This document shows positions 8,055 to 16,185 of a DNA stretch of 64,000 nt, piece after piece. Position 1 is the first letter of the stretch, and each line of letters begins with the position of its first letter. A program made the translations under genes and the position numbers. The DNA comes from Pseudomonas putida W15Oct28 (GTDB lineage: Bacteria; Pseudomonadota; Gammaproteobacteria; Pseudomonadales; Pseudomonadaceae). Where the stretch lies: assembly GCF_000708715.2 (NCBI RefSeq), contig NZ_JENB01000003.1, positions 125,754 through 189,753 on the forward strand, in the 5' to 3' direction. The notes below the pieces were generated by a model. It ran no database searches, was not told the DNA's origin, and saw only the letters and a program-made list of their open reading frames with translations.

Positions 8055-10298
8055 GTGTCCATCCGTCCCTTGCACACTCTCTCGTCCCCTGCCCTGGCAT
8101 TGCCTGCGTTGCCGCGCACCCCGCTGGCACATGCTGTATTCATTGGCCTGGCCCTTGGTAGCTGCACACTGGCGCCAATCGCCGCACACGCCGATGCAGC
8201 CAACACCCTCCCCCACGAGGCCGCTGAAGAAAAACCCGCCGCCCCGGAACTGCCCGCCACCCTGATCGACGCCCAGGCCAGCGCTGCCGATGCACTGCCA
8301 CCGGTGTATGCCGGCGGCCAGGTGGCGACTGGCGGGCGCGTGGGCCTGCTGGGCAACAAAGACTTCATGGAAACGCCGTTCAGCACCGTCAGCTACACCG
8401 ACACCTACATCCAGGACCTGCAGGCCCGGGACATCACCGACGTCATCGCCGCCACCGACCCGTCGGTATTCAGCAACGGCCTGACCGGCACCTACAGCGA
8501 GAACTACTCGATTCGCGGTTTCCAGACCAGCGTCAGCGACATGACTGTCGATGGCCTGTTCGGCATGGCACCCTACTACCGCGCCTCACCCGAGATGTAC
8601 GAGCGCATCGAAGTACTCAAAGGCCCATCGGCGCTGCTCAACGGCATGCCGCCGGGCGGCTCGGTGGGCGGTGTCGTCAACCTGATTCCCAAGCGCGCTG
8701 GCGACACGCCGCTGACCCGGCTGACCGCCACCTACGCGTCCGACGCCCAGCTTGGCGGCCATGTGGACGTTGGCCGGCGCTTCGGCGAGGGCAACCAGTT
8801 CGGCGTGCGCTTCAACGGCATGTACCGCGACGGCGACACTGCCATAAACGATCAACGCCAGCGCAACGTGCTGTCTTCGCTGGCCCTGGACTGGCGTGGC
8901 GAACGTGGCAAGCTGTCGCTCGACCTGTTCGATACCGACGACCACATCAGCGGCCAGAACCGCGGCATGGGCCTGGCCGCTGGCGTGCCAGTGCCCAGGC
9001 CACCTAAGAATGACACGCTGCTCAACCCAGACTGGGCCTATGTGGAAACCAAGGACAAGGGCGTCATCCTGCGCGGCGAGTACGAGCTGAACGACCAGCT
9101 GCTGGCCTATGGCGCGGTCGGCACCAGCAAGACCGACTATCGCTACAGCGGCGCCCTGACAGCCACGGTGAACAACAGCGCCGGCGATTTCACCACCGCG
9201 ATGGGCCAGTTGCAGATGGAGATCCACAAGACCTCTGCCGAGGTCGGGCTGCGTGGCCATTTCGACACCTTCGGCATCGGCCACCAATGGTCGGTCAATG
9301 CCACCCAGTACAGTGACACGCAAAAGGACTTCGGCCGCCGCGCAGCCGGCTCGAACTGGACGACCAATATCTACAACCCGGTCTGGGGCCCGAAAGTGTC
9401 AGAGGCCTGGCCACTGATTGCCCACACGGAAAACGACCTGAAAAGCTATGGCATAGCCGACACCCTGTCGGTGCTGGATGACCGTGTGCAACTGACCCTC
9501 GGCGTACGTCGCCAGGAAGTGGTCACCGACACTTACAACATGAACACCGGCGCGCGTAACAAACCCGGCTACGACACCCACGCCACCACCCCCGCCGGGG
9601 CCATTCTGTTCAAACTGACCGATGAGCTGTCGCTGTACGCCAACTACATCGAAGGCCTGAGCAAAGGCGTCATCGCGCCCATTACCGCGAAGAACCGTGG
9701 CGACGTGTTCGCGCCGTACAAATCAAAACAGAAGGAAATCGGCCTCAAGCTTGACCTGGGCACGTTCAGCCACACCCTGGCGCTGTACGAAATCAAGCGC
9801 CCGGGCAGCAACACAGACCCGGTCACCAACATCTTCTCGTTCGGTGGCGAGCAGCGTAACCGTGGGGTGGAATGGAGCTTCTTCGGCGCCCCCCTGCCCG
9901 ACGTGCGCCTGATGGGTGGCGTGGCCCATGTCGACCCCAAGCTGACCAAGACCGCAGGCGGTGCCAACGATGGTAAGACCGCCACCGCCTACCCCAAGCT
10001 GCAGGGCAAGCTGGGCATGGAATGGGACATCCCCGGCCTGGACGGGCTGACCCTGACCGGCAACGTGACCTCGCAGTCCAAGCAATACATCAATGCCGAG
10101 AACAGCCTGTCGATTCCGGGTTACACGATCTTCGACGTTGGCGCCCGCTATGTGACCCAGGTCGCCAGCAAGCCGGTGACCTTGCGTGCGAACATCGCCA
10201 ACCTGGGGGACAAGGACTACTGGGGTGTGCCGCTGACCCAGACCCTGGGGCTGGGGGCGCCGCGGACTTATCAGCTGTCGGCTAGCATCGACTTCTAA
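8055..10298 (+). CDS. TonB-dependent siderophore receptor
   Basis: A 747-residue outer-membrane receptor. I chose the GTG at 8055 because GGAG lies seven bases upstream and the earlier GTG (7977) falls within a Fur-like site. A long signal peptide ends near APIAAHA. The plug domain follows, with IEVLKGPSALLNGMPPGGSV and GVVNLIPKRA, then a 22-strand barrel ending in the expected terminal aromatic residue (SASIDF). There is no N-terminal STN signalling domain, so it is a plain transducer without cell-surface signalling. It imports a ferric siderophore using TonB and feeds the binding lipoprotein encoded just upstream. No siderophore biosynthesis genes are adjacent, so a xenosiderophore is plausible. 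Confidence 0.9.
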   Translation: MSIRPLHTLSSPALALPALPRTPLAHAVFIGLALGSCTLAPIAAHADAANTLPHEAAEEKPAAPELPATLIDAQASAADALPPVYAGGQVATGGRVGLLGNKDFMETPFSTVSYTDTYIQDLQARDITDVIAATDPSVFSNGLTGTYSENYSIRGFQTSVSDMTVDGLFGMAPYYRASPEMYERIEVLKGPSALLNGMPPGGSVGGVVNLIPKRAGDTPLTRLTATYASDAQLGGHVDVGRRFGEGNQFGVRFNGMYRDGDTAINDQRQRNVLSSLALDWRGERGKLSLDLFDTDDHISGQNRGMGLAAGVPVPRPPKNDTLLNPDWAYVETKDKGVILRGEYELNDQLLAYGAVGTSKTDYRYSGALTATVNNSAGDFTTAMGQLQMEIHKTSAEVGLRGHFDTFGIGHQWSVNATQYSDTQKDFGRRAAGSNWTTNIYNPVWGPKVSEAWPLIAHTENDLKSYGIADTLSVLDDRVQLTLGVRRQEVVTDTYNMNTGARNKPGYDTHATTPAGAILFKLTDELSLYANYIEGLSKGVIAPITAKNRGDVFAPYKSKQKEIGLKLDLGTFSHTLALYEIKRPGSNTDPVTNIFSFGGEQRNRGVEWSFFGAPLPDVRLMGGVAHVDPKLTKTAGGANDGKTATAYPKLQGKLGMEWDIPGLDGLTLTGNVTSQSKQYINAENSLSIPGYTIFDVGARYVTQVASKPVTLRANIANLGDKDYWGVPLTQTLGLGAPRTYQLSASIDF

Positions 10299-10324
10299 CC
10301 GAGCCCGTTGCGGCGCCTGACAGG

Positions 10325-10415
10325 GCCTCTTCGCGGGCACGCCCGCTCCCACAGGTATTGCACCGTTCTCAGGTGCAGTGCGATTCCTGTGGGAGCGGGC
10401 GTGCCCGCGAAGCAG
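10325..10415. repeat. Mirrored REP pair 1
   Basis: Two inverted copies of the GGGAGCGGGCGTGCCCGCGA type of P. putida-like REP element separated by a short AT-richer spacer. They sit between the convergent receptor and aldehyde dehydrogenase genes, where they may end transcription as a stable hairpin. Confidence 0.85.
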
Positions 10416-10439
10416 GCGACGCGGTTTATGATCAAAACA

Positions 10440-11933
10440 TCAGCCGCGCAACTGGTACCAGGTGGTCTTGAGCTGCGAATACTTGTCGAACGAATGCAGC
10501 GACAGGTCGCGCCCGAACCCTGACTGCTTACCCCCGCCAAACGGCACCGTCACATCCAGCGCATCAACCGTATTCACCGACACGGTACCGGCCTTCAAGG
10601 CCCGCGCCACCCGGTGCACCTGGTTGAAGTCATCGCTCCACACCGAGGCTGCCAGCCCATAGACGCTGTCGTTGGCCAGGCGCACCGCTTCTTCTTCCGT
10701 GTCGAAGGCGCTGACTGCCAGCACCGGCCCGAACACCTCCTCCTGCGCCAGGCGCATGCGGCCATCGACACCGGCAAAAATGGTTGGCTCGATGTAGTTG
10801 TTTGAACCCTCGATGGTCAGGCGCCGGCCGCCACACACCAACCGTGCGCCCTCTTGCCCGGCATGCGCAATGGCGGCCTCGATGCGACCGGTTTGTTCGG
10901 CATCGACAATGGCACCCGCACGGCTCGCCGGGTCCAGCGGGTTGCCGGGCAACCACTGGCGGGCTTTGGCTTGCAGGCGCTCGACAAATTCGTCATGGAT
11001 GGAGCGCTGTACGTACAGCCGCGAGTTGGCCGAGCACACTTCGCCCTGGTTGAAGAAAATACCGAAGGCGGCCTTTTCCGCTGCCAGGTCCAGGTCCTGG
11101 CAGTTTTCGAACACCAGGTTGGGGCTCTTGCCGCCGCACTCCAGCCACACCTGCTTGAGGTTGGACTGCGCCGAATACTGCATGAAGTACTTGCCCACCT
11201 GGGTGGAGCCGGTGAACACCAGGCAGTCCACATCCGGGTGCAGGCCCAGCGCCTGCCCAGCTTGCTCGCCCAGGCCCGGCACCACGTTCAGCACGCCTTC
11301 CGGCACGCCAGCCTCCAGCGCCAGCTGGGCCAGGCGCAGGGCCGAGAACGGTGATTGTTCGGCAGGTTTGAGCACCACGCTGTTGCCGGCAGCCAGCGCC
11401 GGGGCGAGCTTCCAGGCGGCCATGTCGAGCGGGAAGTTCCATGGCACCACGGCGGCGACCACGCCGAGGGCTTCGCGGGTGATGGTGGCCAGCGCATTCG
11501 GCGCAGTGGGCGCCACCTGATCGTAGAGTTTGTCCAGCGCCTCGCCGTACCAGGCGAACACATGGGCCGAACCCGGTACGTCGATGTTGTAGGCGTCCAT
11601 CACCGGCTTGCCCATGTTAAGCGAATCCAGCAGGGCCAGCTCCTCGCGATGGGCCATGAGCAGCTCGGCCAGGCGCAGCAGCACTTTCTTGCGCTCGCCC
11701 GGGGCCATGCGCGGCCAGGGGCCTTGTTCGAAGGCACGGCGCGCGCTGGCTACCGCAAGGTCGACCTCGGCCTGGCCGCAGGCGGCGACCTGGGCCAGTA
11801 CGCTGTTGGTGGCGGGGTTGATGGCGGCGAAGGTGGCGCCATCCTGTGCGTTGACGGGTTTGCCGTTGATCAGCGCCTGGGATGGCAGGTACAGGTCCGA
11901 GGCGCGTTGTTGCCAGAATTCGAGGGTGTACAT
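10440..11933 (-). CDS. NAD(P)-dependent aldehyde dehydrogenase, PuuC/KauB type
   Basis: A full-length 497-residue aldehyde dehydrogenase. The catalytic Cys300 lies in FNQGEVCSAN and the general base Glu265 in LECGGKSPN. The cofactor region is VVPWNFPLDMAAWKLAPAL with FTGSTQVGK. The C-terminal VPFGGGKQSGFGRDLS is typical of the gamma-glutamyl-gamma-aminobutyraldehyde and betaine aldehyde dehydrogenase branch (PuuC, KauB). It should oxidise the aminoaldehyde made by the class III aminotransferase encoded next to it on the same strand, 184 bases upstream, past a REP pair. Together with the permease at 14667 this suggests uptake and breakdown of a di- or polyamine. The exact substrate is inferred. 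Confidence 0.88.
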   Translation of the reverse strand: MYTLEFWQQRASDLYLPSQALINGKPVNAQDGATFAAINPATNSVLAQVAACGQAEVDLAVASARRAFEQGPWPRMAPGERKKVLLRLAELLMAHREELALLDSLNMGKPVMDAYNIDVPGSAHVFAWYGEALDKLYDQVAPTAPNALATITREALGVVAAVVPWNFPLDMAAWKLAPALAAGNSVVLKPAEQSPFSALRLAQLALEAGVPEGVLNVVPGLGEQAGQALGLHPDVDCLVFTGSTQVGKYFMQYSAQSNLKQVWLECGGKSPNLVFENCQDLDLAAEKAAFGIFFNQGEVCSANSRLYVQRSIHDEFVERLQAKARQWLPGNPLDPASRAGAIVDAEQTGRIEAAIAHAGQEGARLVCGGRRLTIEGSNNYIEPTIFAGVDGRMRLAQEEVFGPVLAVSAFDTEEEAVRLANDSVYGLAASVWSDDFNQVHRVARALKAGTVSVNTVDALDVTVPFGGGKQSGFGRDLSLHSFDKYSQLKTTWYQLRG

Positions 11934-12014
11934 TTGTACTCCAGGCGACCGCCGTGGCGGTCATTGTTGCGGAGGTAACAGGTACCACACAGTCCGCAAG
12001 TGCGCCGCGCTCCC

Positions 12015-12104
12015 TCTGTGGGAGCGGGCATGCCCGCGAATCAGGCGACACGGTGGATGGCACCGGCTGCGCCGGTGTTCGCGGGCACGCCCGCTCCCAC
12101 AGGG
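12015..12104. repeat. Mirrored REP pair 2
   Basis: Two inverted REP copies of the GGGAGCGGGC(A/G)TGCCCGCGAA class with the small internal palindrome CACCGGCTGCGCCGGTG between them. They separate the aminotransferase from the downstream aldehyde dehydrogenase gene and may reduce read-through between them. Confidence 0.85.
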
Positions 12105-12117
12105 AAACAGGTGGCCC

Positions 12118-13500
12118 TTAGAGTTTGCCGACCAGGCGGGCGGTGCGGTCCACGGCAATGCGGGTTTTCTCCACCAGCTCATCCAGCTCGCTGTGGTTGG
12201 CGATCAACGCCGGCGCCATGATCATCCGCCCCAGGGTCGAGCGAATGATCACCCCTTCCTCGAAACCAAAGGTGCGGCATTGCCAGGCCAGGTCGTTCTC
12301 GTTGGCAAAGCGTTTGCGCGTCGGCTTGTGCTCGGCGAACTGCAACGCTGCCACCAAGCCGGCGCCCTGCACCTGGCCGATCAATGGGTGGTCGGCGAAC
12401 ACCTCACGCAGGATGCGCTGCAGGTAGGGCCCGGTGTCATCCTTCACCTGGGTGACGATGCCTTCGTCGCGCAGTGCCTTCAGGTTGGCAATGGCCACCG
12501 CCGCCGCCACCGGGTGGCCGGAATACGTCAGGCCGTGGGCAAACACACCGCCCCGCTCCACCAGTGCCTCGGCAATGCGTTTGCTCAGCACCAGGCCACC
12601 CATGGGCACATAGCCGCTGGTCAGGCCCTTGGCAATCGACAGGGTGTCGGGCTCGAAGCCGAAGTATTCATGGGCAAACCACTCGCCGGTGCGGCCAAAG
12701 CCACCAATCACCTCATCGGCGCACAACAGCACGTCGTACTGGCGGCAGATGCGCTGGATTTCCGGCCAGTAGCTTTCAGGCGGGAAGATCATGCCGCCTG
12801 CGCCCTGGAACGGCTCGGCGATAAAGCCGGCCACGTTCTCGGCGCCCAGTTCGAGGATCTTTTCCTCCAGCTGCATGGCGCAGCGGCGGCCGAACTCGGC
12901 CGGGGTCAGTTCGCCACCCTCGGCGTACCAGTACGGCTCGTCGATGTGCGCCACATCCGGGATCAACCCGCCCATTTCGTGCATGAACTTCATGCCGCCC
13001 AGCGCCGTGGCCGCCAGGGTCGAGCCGTGGTAACCGTTCCAGCGGCCGATCATGACCTTCTTGTTCGGCTGGCCGACCACTTGCCAGTAGCGGCGTACGG
13101 TACGGATCAACACTTCGTTGGCTTCAGAGCCGGAGTTGGTGTAGATCGCGTGGCTGTAGTGGCCGGGCAGCAGGCTGAACAGCAGTTCGGACAGCTCGAT
13201 CACCGCCGGGTGGGTGGTGTGGAAGAACATGTTGTAGTAGGCCAGCTGGTCCATCTGCGTGGCGGCGGCGACAGTCAGGTCGCGGCGCCCGTAGCCGAGC
13301 TGGGTGCACCACAGGCCAGACATGCCATCCAGGTAGCGCTTGCCCTCGCTGTCCCACAGGTGCAGGCGTTCGCCACCGACGATCACCCGTGGCCCCTCGG
13401 CATTCAGCGCCTTCTGGTCGAGGAAGGCATGGATATGGTGCGCGGCATCGGATGCCTGGTAGTCGCGGGTCTGGCGTTGCGGGGCGAAAGGCGCATTCAT
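12118..13500 (-). CDS. Class III (omega) aminotransferase, SpuC-like polyamine transaminase
   Basis: A 460-residue fold-type I PLP enzyme of the omega-aminotransferase family. The PLP lysine is Lys291 in SIAKGLTSGY, the phosphate-binding motif is TNSGSEANE, and the aspartate that contacts the pyridine nitrogen lies in CADEVIGGFGRTG. The start at 13500 has AAGGA nearby upstream. Close relatives such as SpuC move the amino group of putrescine, spermidine or similar amines to pyruvate. The product aldehyde would be used by the aldehyde dehydrogenase encoded downstream. A LuxR-type regulator gene lies immediately upstream on the same strand (41-base gap). The class is firm; the amine is inferred. 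Confidence 0.87.
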   Translation of the reverse strand: MNAPFAPQRQTRDYQASDAAHHIHAFLDQKALNAEGPRVIVGGERLHLWDSEGKRYLDGMSGLWCTQLGYGRRDLTVAAATQMDQLAYYNMFFHTTHPAVIELSELLFSLLPGHYSHAIYTNSGSEANEVLIRTVRRYWQVVGQPNKKVMIGRWNGYHGSTLAATALGGMKFMHEMGGLIPDVAHIDEPYWYAEGGELTPAEFGRRCAMQLEEKILELGAENVAGFIAEPFQGAGGMIFPPESYWPEIQRICRQYDVLLCADEVIGGFGRTGEWFAHEYFGFEPDTLSIAKGLTSGYVPMGGLVLSKRIAEALVERGGVFAHGLTYSGHPVAAAVAIANLKALRDEGIVTQVKDDTGPYLQRILREVFADHPLIGQVQGAGLVAALQFAEHKPTRKRFANENDLAWQCRTFGFEEGVIIRSTLGRMIMAPALIANHSELDELVEKTRIAVDRTARLVGKL

Positions 13501-13541
13501 TGTTGGTTTTCCTTTGCGGTGGGGTTGCAGGGTGGCTGCGC

Positions 13542-14384
13542 TCAGCGCAGCTTGCCCATGTAGCTTTCCAGCGGGTCCTTGCCCAGCACGCCCTGGGCAT
13601 TGGCCAGCGCGTCGATGAACAGGGAAAACAGCTCGGACTGGGTGCCGATGTCGAGCTTGGCGTAGACGTTCTTGCGGTGCGACTTGATGGTGTCTTCCGA
13701 CACCCCCAGGCGCTCGGCCAGCGACTTGGTCGAGTGGCCACGCAGAATCAACTGGGCGATACGGCACTCGCGCTCGGTCAGCAGCGAGCTGCCAAAGTTG
13801 TTCAGCGCGGCGTGGATGCGTTGTTCGAGGATGTTCTCGAAGCGCCCGGCGCGGCTGTCCAGCCCGGCAAAGTGCTTGCTCAGCACCGCCAGCACCCAGG
13901 GCGTGATGCGCCCGAACTGCTCGCGGGTGTGCGCATCCAGCTTGTCGGTGAATGCCAGCGACACCGCCAGGCTCTGCCCCGGCGCAACCTGCAGGATGTA
14001 GTTGAGTTCATCCTCCAGGTGCGAGTGCCGGTAGAACGACTGGTAGTACTCGCTGACCTCGAAATGGTCGGGTGCCACTTCGAACAACCCATAGCAACCC
14101 GACTCGACCTGCTCCACACACGCCCCGTAGAACGGGTCGAGCAGGTAGAAGCCGGACAAGTAGCGGCTGACATTGCCCTCGGGCTGCCAGGGCGCCTTGT
14201 CGTCCTGCTCGAACAGCGCACAAGGCATGCCGTCGTGCGGGTACAGGTACACCGTGGTCGCCTGGATCGGCCGGATCACGCCAAGTGCGGCAAACAGGTT
14301 GGCGGCAAAGCCCGGTCGGCCGATGGCCTCGGTGACCTTGGCCAGGTGCTCGAACCACTGTTCTGAAAGCAATTGATTAGTCAC
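13542..14384 (-). CDS. LuxR-type HTH transcriptional regulator of the amine cluster
   Basis: About 280 residues, with a C-terminal LuxR/GerE helix-turn-helix: LTERECRIAQLILRG, then KSLAERLGVSEDTIKSHRK, then a dimer helix. The N-terminal 190 residues have no receiver-domain aspartate pattern and no recognisable autoinducer-binding set; they look like a GAF-like sensor. I prefer the GTG at 14384, because the longer frame to 14510 would cross a pair of strong palindromes that look like operators. It is probably the local activator of the aminotransferase on the same strand and the permease on the other. The sensed molecule is unknown. Confidence 0.8.
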   Translation of the reverse strand: MTNQLLSEQWFEHLAKVTEAIGRPGFAANLFAALGVIRPIQATTVYLYPHDGMPCALFEQDDKAPWQPEGNVSRYLSGFYLLDPFYGACVEQVESGCYGLFEVAPDHFEVSEYYQSFYRHSHLEDELNYILQVAPGQSLAVSLAFTDKLDAHTREQFGRITPWVLAVLSKHFAGLDSRAGRFENILEQRIHAALNNFGSSLLTERECRIAQLILRGHSTKSLAERLGVSEDTIKSHRKNVYAKLDIGTQSELFSLFIDALANAQGVLGKDPLESYMGKLR

Positions 14385-14470
14385 TGTGGGCCTGCCGTTT
14401 CTATTCAGTGGCACCGCCGCCAGTGCGGTGCGTTGTTGACCAGATACTCCCACGCCGCTGCAGACGCCGA

Positions 14471-14528
14471 AATCACCCTTTGGGGTGAGCCGGACAAGGG
14501 CTTCACCCACTCACCCCAAAGGGTGATT
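14471..14528. promoter_or_regulatory. Twin 16-base palindromes, candidate LuxR-regulator operators
   Basis: TCACCCTTTGGGGTGA (14473-14488) and TCACCCCAAAGGGTGA (14511-14526) are each palindromic and are also mirror images of one another. Their 19-base arms at 14471-14489 and 14510-14528 are perfect inverted repeats, with centres 38 bases apart. They lie between the divergent regulator and permease genes. The same half-site recurs at 16079-16103. Confidence 0.65.
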
Positions 14529-14666
14529 CCGGGTACCTGCAGTGTGTGGGAGCATCAACCCGCCCCAGCGCTGCGAGCCTTCCGCTCGACCTCCTTGCAC
14601 TTCACCCACCGGTAGCGAGCCTGCTCGCGTACTGCGGTGTCCTGCATCCTTTTCCAGGAGTTAGCA

Positions 14667-16049
14667 ATGCATACAACAACAAGTACAGCCCATAGCCCCT
14701 CCCCGCATGCACCCTCGCAACCCGGCGCCAGCACCGGCCGCTTCCGCAAGTCCATGGGGCTGACCGCCCTGGTACTGTTCGGCCTGGCCTACATGGTGCC
14801 CCTGGCCGTATTCACCACTTACGGGCTGGTCACCCAGATGACCAAAGGGCACCTGCCCACCGCTTACCTGCTCACCCTCGCCGCCATGCTGCTGACGGCC
14901 TACAGCTACGGCCGCATGGTCCAGGCCCACCCCTATTCCGGCTCGGTCTACACCTACACGCGCAAAGCCTTCGGCAGCAGCATCGGCTTTATTACCGGCT
15001 GGACACTGCTGCTCGACTACATCTTCCTGCCGCTGCTCAGCTACCTGCTGATCGGCATCTATATGTCGGAATACTTCCCGGCCATCCACGCCTGGGTGTG
15101 GGTGGCAGGCTCCATTGCCCTGGTCACCTTCCTCAACCTGATCGGCATCGAGTCCATCACCCGGGTCAACTGGATTCTGGTGGTGGTGCAGCTGGTGTTC
15201 ATCATCGTCTTCGTCGCCCTGTCCGTTCTCAAGCTCAGCGGACAGGCGGAGCCGGTGTCGCTGTTGGCACCCTTCCACCACGAAGGCTTCAGCGTGCCGT
15301 TGGTCATGACCGGTGCCGCCGTGCTGTGCCTGTCCTTCCTGGGCTTCGATGCCGTGTCGACCATGGCCGAAGAAACGACCAACCCGACCTACCGCATCCC
15401 GGTGGCGATCCTGGCCGTTTCGCTGATCGGCGGCTTGCTGTTTTTGGTGGTGTCGTACTGCGCGCAGATGGTGTTCCCCGACTGGGGCAGCTTCGCCGAC
15501 CCGGATTCGGCCTCCGTGGACGTGATGCGCCGTGTGGGCGGCGAGTTGCTGGTAACAGCCTTCACGGCCACCTACGTGGCCGGCTGCTTCGCCTCGGCGA
15601 TGGTGTCCCAGGCCAGCGTGTCGCGCGTGCTGTTCGCCATGGGCCGCGACGGTGCATTGCCGCGGGCATTCGGCCAGCTGGTGACGAAAAAACGCGTGCC
15701 GGCCACTGCCATCCTGGTGGTCAGCCTGCTGTCGCTGATCGCCCTGGTGATCACCCTCGACACCGTGGCCAACATGATCAGCTTTGGCGCGCTGTTCGCC
15801 TTCTCGGCGGTGAACCTGGCGGTGGTCAAGCACTACCTGGTCGACCAGAAACTGCGCGGTGGCCGCAACTACCTGCTGTACGGCGCCATTCCCGGCCTGG
15901 GCTTTCTCAGCACGCTGTGGCTGTGGAGCAGCCTGACCAGCCTGTCGTTCACCATCGGCCTGTGCTGGATGGGCATGGGCCTGGTAGTGCTGATGGGGCT
16001 GACCCGCGCGTTTCGGGTGAAGCTGCCGGAGTTGCAGATGGCGGAGTGA
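14667..16049 (+). CDS. APC-family amino acid/polyamine permease (PuuP-like)
   Basis: A 460-residue, roughly twelve-helix transporter of the amino acid-polyamine-organocation family. The first helix carries the GLTALVLFGLAYMVPLAVF signature, followed by YTYTRKAFGSSIGFITGW and the SFLGFDAVSTMAEE motif of helix 6. The ATG at 14667 is chosen because AGGAG lies six bases before it. Members beside aminotransferase and aldehyde dehydrogenase genes import putrescine or other amines (PuuP) or amino acids. It is transcribed away from the LuxR-type regulator across a palindrome-rich promoter, and the second aldehyde dehydrogenase gene follows on the same strand after a 136-base gap. Confidence 0.87.
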   Translation: MHTTTSTAHSPSPHAPSQPGASTGRFRKSMGLTALVLFGLAYMVPLAVFTTYGLVTQMTKGHLPTAYLLTLAAMLLTAYSYGRMVQAHPYSGSVYTYTRKAFGSSIGFITGWTLLLDYIFLPLLSYLLIGIYMSEYFPAIHAWVWVAGSIALVTFLNLIGIESITRVNWILVVVQLVFIIVFVALSVLKLSGQAEPVSLLAPFHHEGFSVPLVMTGAAVLCLSFLGFDAVSTMAEETTNPTYRIPVAILAVSLIGGLLFLVVSYCAQMVFPDWGSFADPDSASVDVMRRVGGELLVTAFTATYVAGCFASAMVSQASVSRVLFAMGRDGALPRAFGQLVTKKRVPATAILVVSLLSLIALVITLDTVANMISFGALFAFSAVNLAVVKHYLVDQKLRGGRNYLLYGAIPGLGFLSTLWLWSSLTSLSFTIGLCWMGMGLVVLMGLTRAFRVKLPELQMAE

Positions 16050-16078
16050 CACCCGAATACGTGCGCGCCCTGACATCT

Positions 16079-16103
16079 GGGTGATAACTGGTCGTTATCA
16101 CCC
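16079..16103. promoter_or_regulatory. 10-base inverted repeat upstream of aldehyde dehydrogenase
   Basis: GGGTGATAAC (16079-16088) and GTTATCACCC (16094-16103) form a perfect inverted repeat with a 5-base spacer. It contains the same GGGTGA/TCACCC half-site as the regulator-permease gap and lies 83 bases before the next gene. No T-run follows, so an operator is more likely than a terminator. Confidence 0.55.
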
Positions 16104-16185
16104 GATCCGCATTAATCATTATTCAGCCCCCCGTTCGCCGCCTACAGTCCCAGCACAACGACTGTCATTGCCAACGGGAAACGAA

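Noticed and set aside
10325..10415. The inverted REP arms as a possible CRISPR or IS end
   Set aside because: The arms match the REP class seen at eleven other intergenic sites, with no spacers, no transposase and no target duplication.
11608..13563. A 651-residue plus-strand frame spanning a REP pair and two minus-strand genes
   Set aside because: It runs through repeat sequence and opposite two complete enzymes; no supporting motif.
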